Shown here in pieces: positions 63,124 through 64,000 of a stretch of 64,000 nt of DNA (its first letter is position 1; each line of letters opens with the position of its first letter). The stretch covers positions 744,001 through 808,000 of the forward strand of contig NZ_JAFEKF010000001.1 of the NCBI RefSeq assembly GCF_016888445.1, given 5' to 3'. The notes below the pieces were generated by a model, which ran no database searches, had not been told where the DNA came from, and worked only from the letters and a program-made list of their open reading frames with translations. This DNA comes from Marinomonas ostreistagni (GTDB lineage: Bacteria; Pseudomonadota; Gammaproteobacteria; Pseudomonadales; Marinomonadaceae). Position numbers and translations under genes: made by a program.

Positions 63124-64000
63124 TTAGACTTTTAATTTCCAACCTACAGATTTACCAGCAAAGAAAGGAACGATCGGCTCACCTGACGGCAGCGCGATAG
63201 CGTCCGGCACAGTCCACTCCTCACGTACAAGGGTGATGGTGTCGGTATTACGTGGCAACCCGTAAAAATCCGCCCCATGTAAACTTGCAAACCCTTCAAG
63301 CTTATCTAGCGCGCCCAATTCGTCGAATACTTGAGTGTACAACTCGATCGCTGACCAAGCACTGTAGCAGCCGGCACAACCACAGCTTGACTCCTTACGG
63401 TGACGCGCATGCGGTGCTGAGTCAGTACCCAGGAAGAAGCGCGACGAGCCACTTTGTACAGCAACACGAAGTGCCTCTTGGTGAGTCGAACGCTTCAAAA
63501 CTGGCAGGCAGTAGTTATGTGGGCGTATGCCGCCATCCAACATATCATTACGGTTTAGCAATAGGTGCTGCGGTGTGATCGTGGCTGCCACCCCTTCACG
63601 CGCTGACATGACAAAATCCGCTGCGTCTTTGGTAGTAATGTGCTCACAAACTACCTTAAGATGCGGGATTTTTTCGACGATTTTCACCAAGTGCTGATCG
63701 ATAAACTCTTTTTCACGATCAAAGATATCGATATGTTTTTGGGTCACTTCACCATGAAGCAGTAGCAGCATGCCTTCATCGGCCAAGGTTTCGAACACTG
63801 GGTACAATGAATCTAACGAGCTAACACCTGAATCAGAGTTAGTAGTTGCGCCAGCTGGATACATTTTTGCTGCGACAACACCTGCTGCCTTGGCAGCACG
63901 AATATCTTCTACAGAGGTTTGATCCGTTAGGTAAATGGTCATCAAAGGTTTAAACGCACTGCCAGCAGGAATCGCTGCTTCGATACGACCACGGTAAGCA
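63124..64000 (-). CDS. pyrC: Dihydroorotase, 5' end outside the window
   Basis: The C-terminal 291 codons of the class II dihydroorotase of pyrimidine synthesis. The frame stays open to position 64000; the N-terminal metal-binding HxH is outside the window. Visible family residues: [16 protein letters not shown] (carboxylated Lys), LLHGEVT (His), [11 protein letters not shown] (His), [22 protein letters not shown] (metal Asp), and FYGLP. It is a true partial gene at the window edge, not a pseudogene. Confidence 0.95.
   Translation of the reverse strand, partial: AYRGRIEAAIPAGSAFKPLMTIYLTDQTSVEDIRAAKAAGVVAAKMYPAGATTNSDSGVSSLDSLYPVFETLADEGMLLLLHGEVTQKHIDIFDREKEFIDQHLVKIVEKIPHLKVVCEHITTKDAADFVMSAREGVAATITPQHLLLNRNDMLDGGIRPHNYCLPVLKRSTHQEALRVAVQSGSSRFFLGTDSAPHARHRKESSCGCAGCYSAWSAIELYTQVFDELGALDKLEGFASLHGADFYGLPRNTDTITLVREEWTVPDAIALPSGEPIVPFFAGKSVGWKLKV

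Noticed and set aside
1..64000. CRISPR arrays, tRNA or rRNA genes, prophage or integrative element
   Set aside because: No spaced direct repeats, cloverleaf sequences, rRNA cores, integrases or att-like direct repeats were found by reading both strands.

Overview
The window reads as an ordinary, gene-dense chromosomal segment of a marine-type gammaproteobacterium. No rRNA, tRNA, CRISPR array, integrase or prophage block is visible. The gene orders topA - small gene - small gene - lexA and gpsA - DUF4389 - sixA, the DcaP-like porin, and the acnB, prmB/aroC and rhlB types resemble those of Pseudomonadales/Oceanospirillales. The organism cannot be named from sequence alone; an Oceanospirillales-like lineage of moderate GC is my best guess.

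Layout. 0-13 kb is a mixed accessory stretch: an IS200/REP-type (HUH, Y1) transposase gene with a LexA-type box upstream, a MAPEG membrane protein, an exported esterase, a PoxB-like enzyme paired with an FMN glutamate-synthase-like protein, an M42-like peptidase, an App1 phosphatase, a flavin reductase, a two-blade lectin-like mini-protein and a PAP2 phosphatase. Several genes here end in terminators of one recurring sequence family. 12.7-18.4 kb holds two ComFB paralogues flanking an RRM protein, a DcaP-like porin, a DedA protein, a MORN-repeat lipoprotein and a hibernation factor. 18.5-24.2 kb has acnB, a pseudokinase-TM-FGE-like fusion, miaE and a small orphan. 24.2-32.3 kb has the leftward queC-queE-ppiB-lpxH group, a MarR-GNAT regulator with azlC-azlD, then glnS-cysS.

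32.3-40.5 kb is the topA-lexA-dinG region, with two LexA boxes between the divergent lexA and dinG. 40.6-48 kb is a long rightward run: rhlB, selO, gpsA, DUF4389, sixA, a hydrolase, a DUF4892-like protein and a patatin. It is followed by a KfrA-like coiled-coil protein, prmB-aroC and yjjX. 51.7-57.8 kb has a Kef-type antiporter with LysR and YdcZ-family genes, a stand-alone HEXXH protein of LPD1/CLCA_X type, and sotB.

57.7-63 kb is a copper region. A MerR-family regulator drives its own promoter (20-bp spacer with central dyad) and is followed, in overlapping order, by copA, a 24-codon membrane peptide gene and a 113-aa protein ending in HCC. An AEC transporter and a periplasmic DUF411 protein lie next to it. 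The window ends inside pyrC.

Themes: SOS control (lexA, dinG and three further LexA-type palindromes, one near the transposase), copper homeostasis, and envelope functions (lpxH, porin, PAP2, lipoprotein, DedA). The most unusual loci are the SOS-box/transposase arrangement, the pseudokinase-FGE fusion, the translationally coupled copper operon with its micro-ORF, the ComFB-RRM-ComFB cluster and the half-propeller protein.
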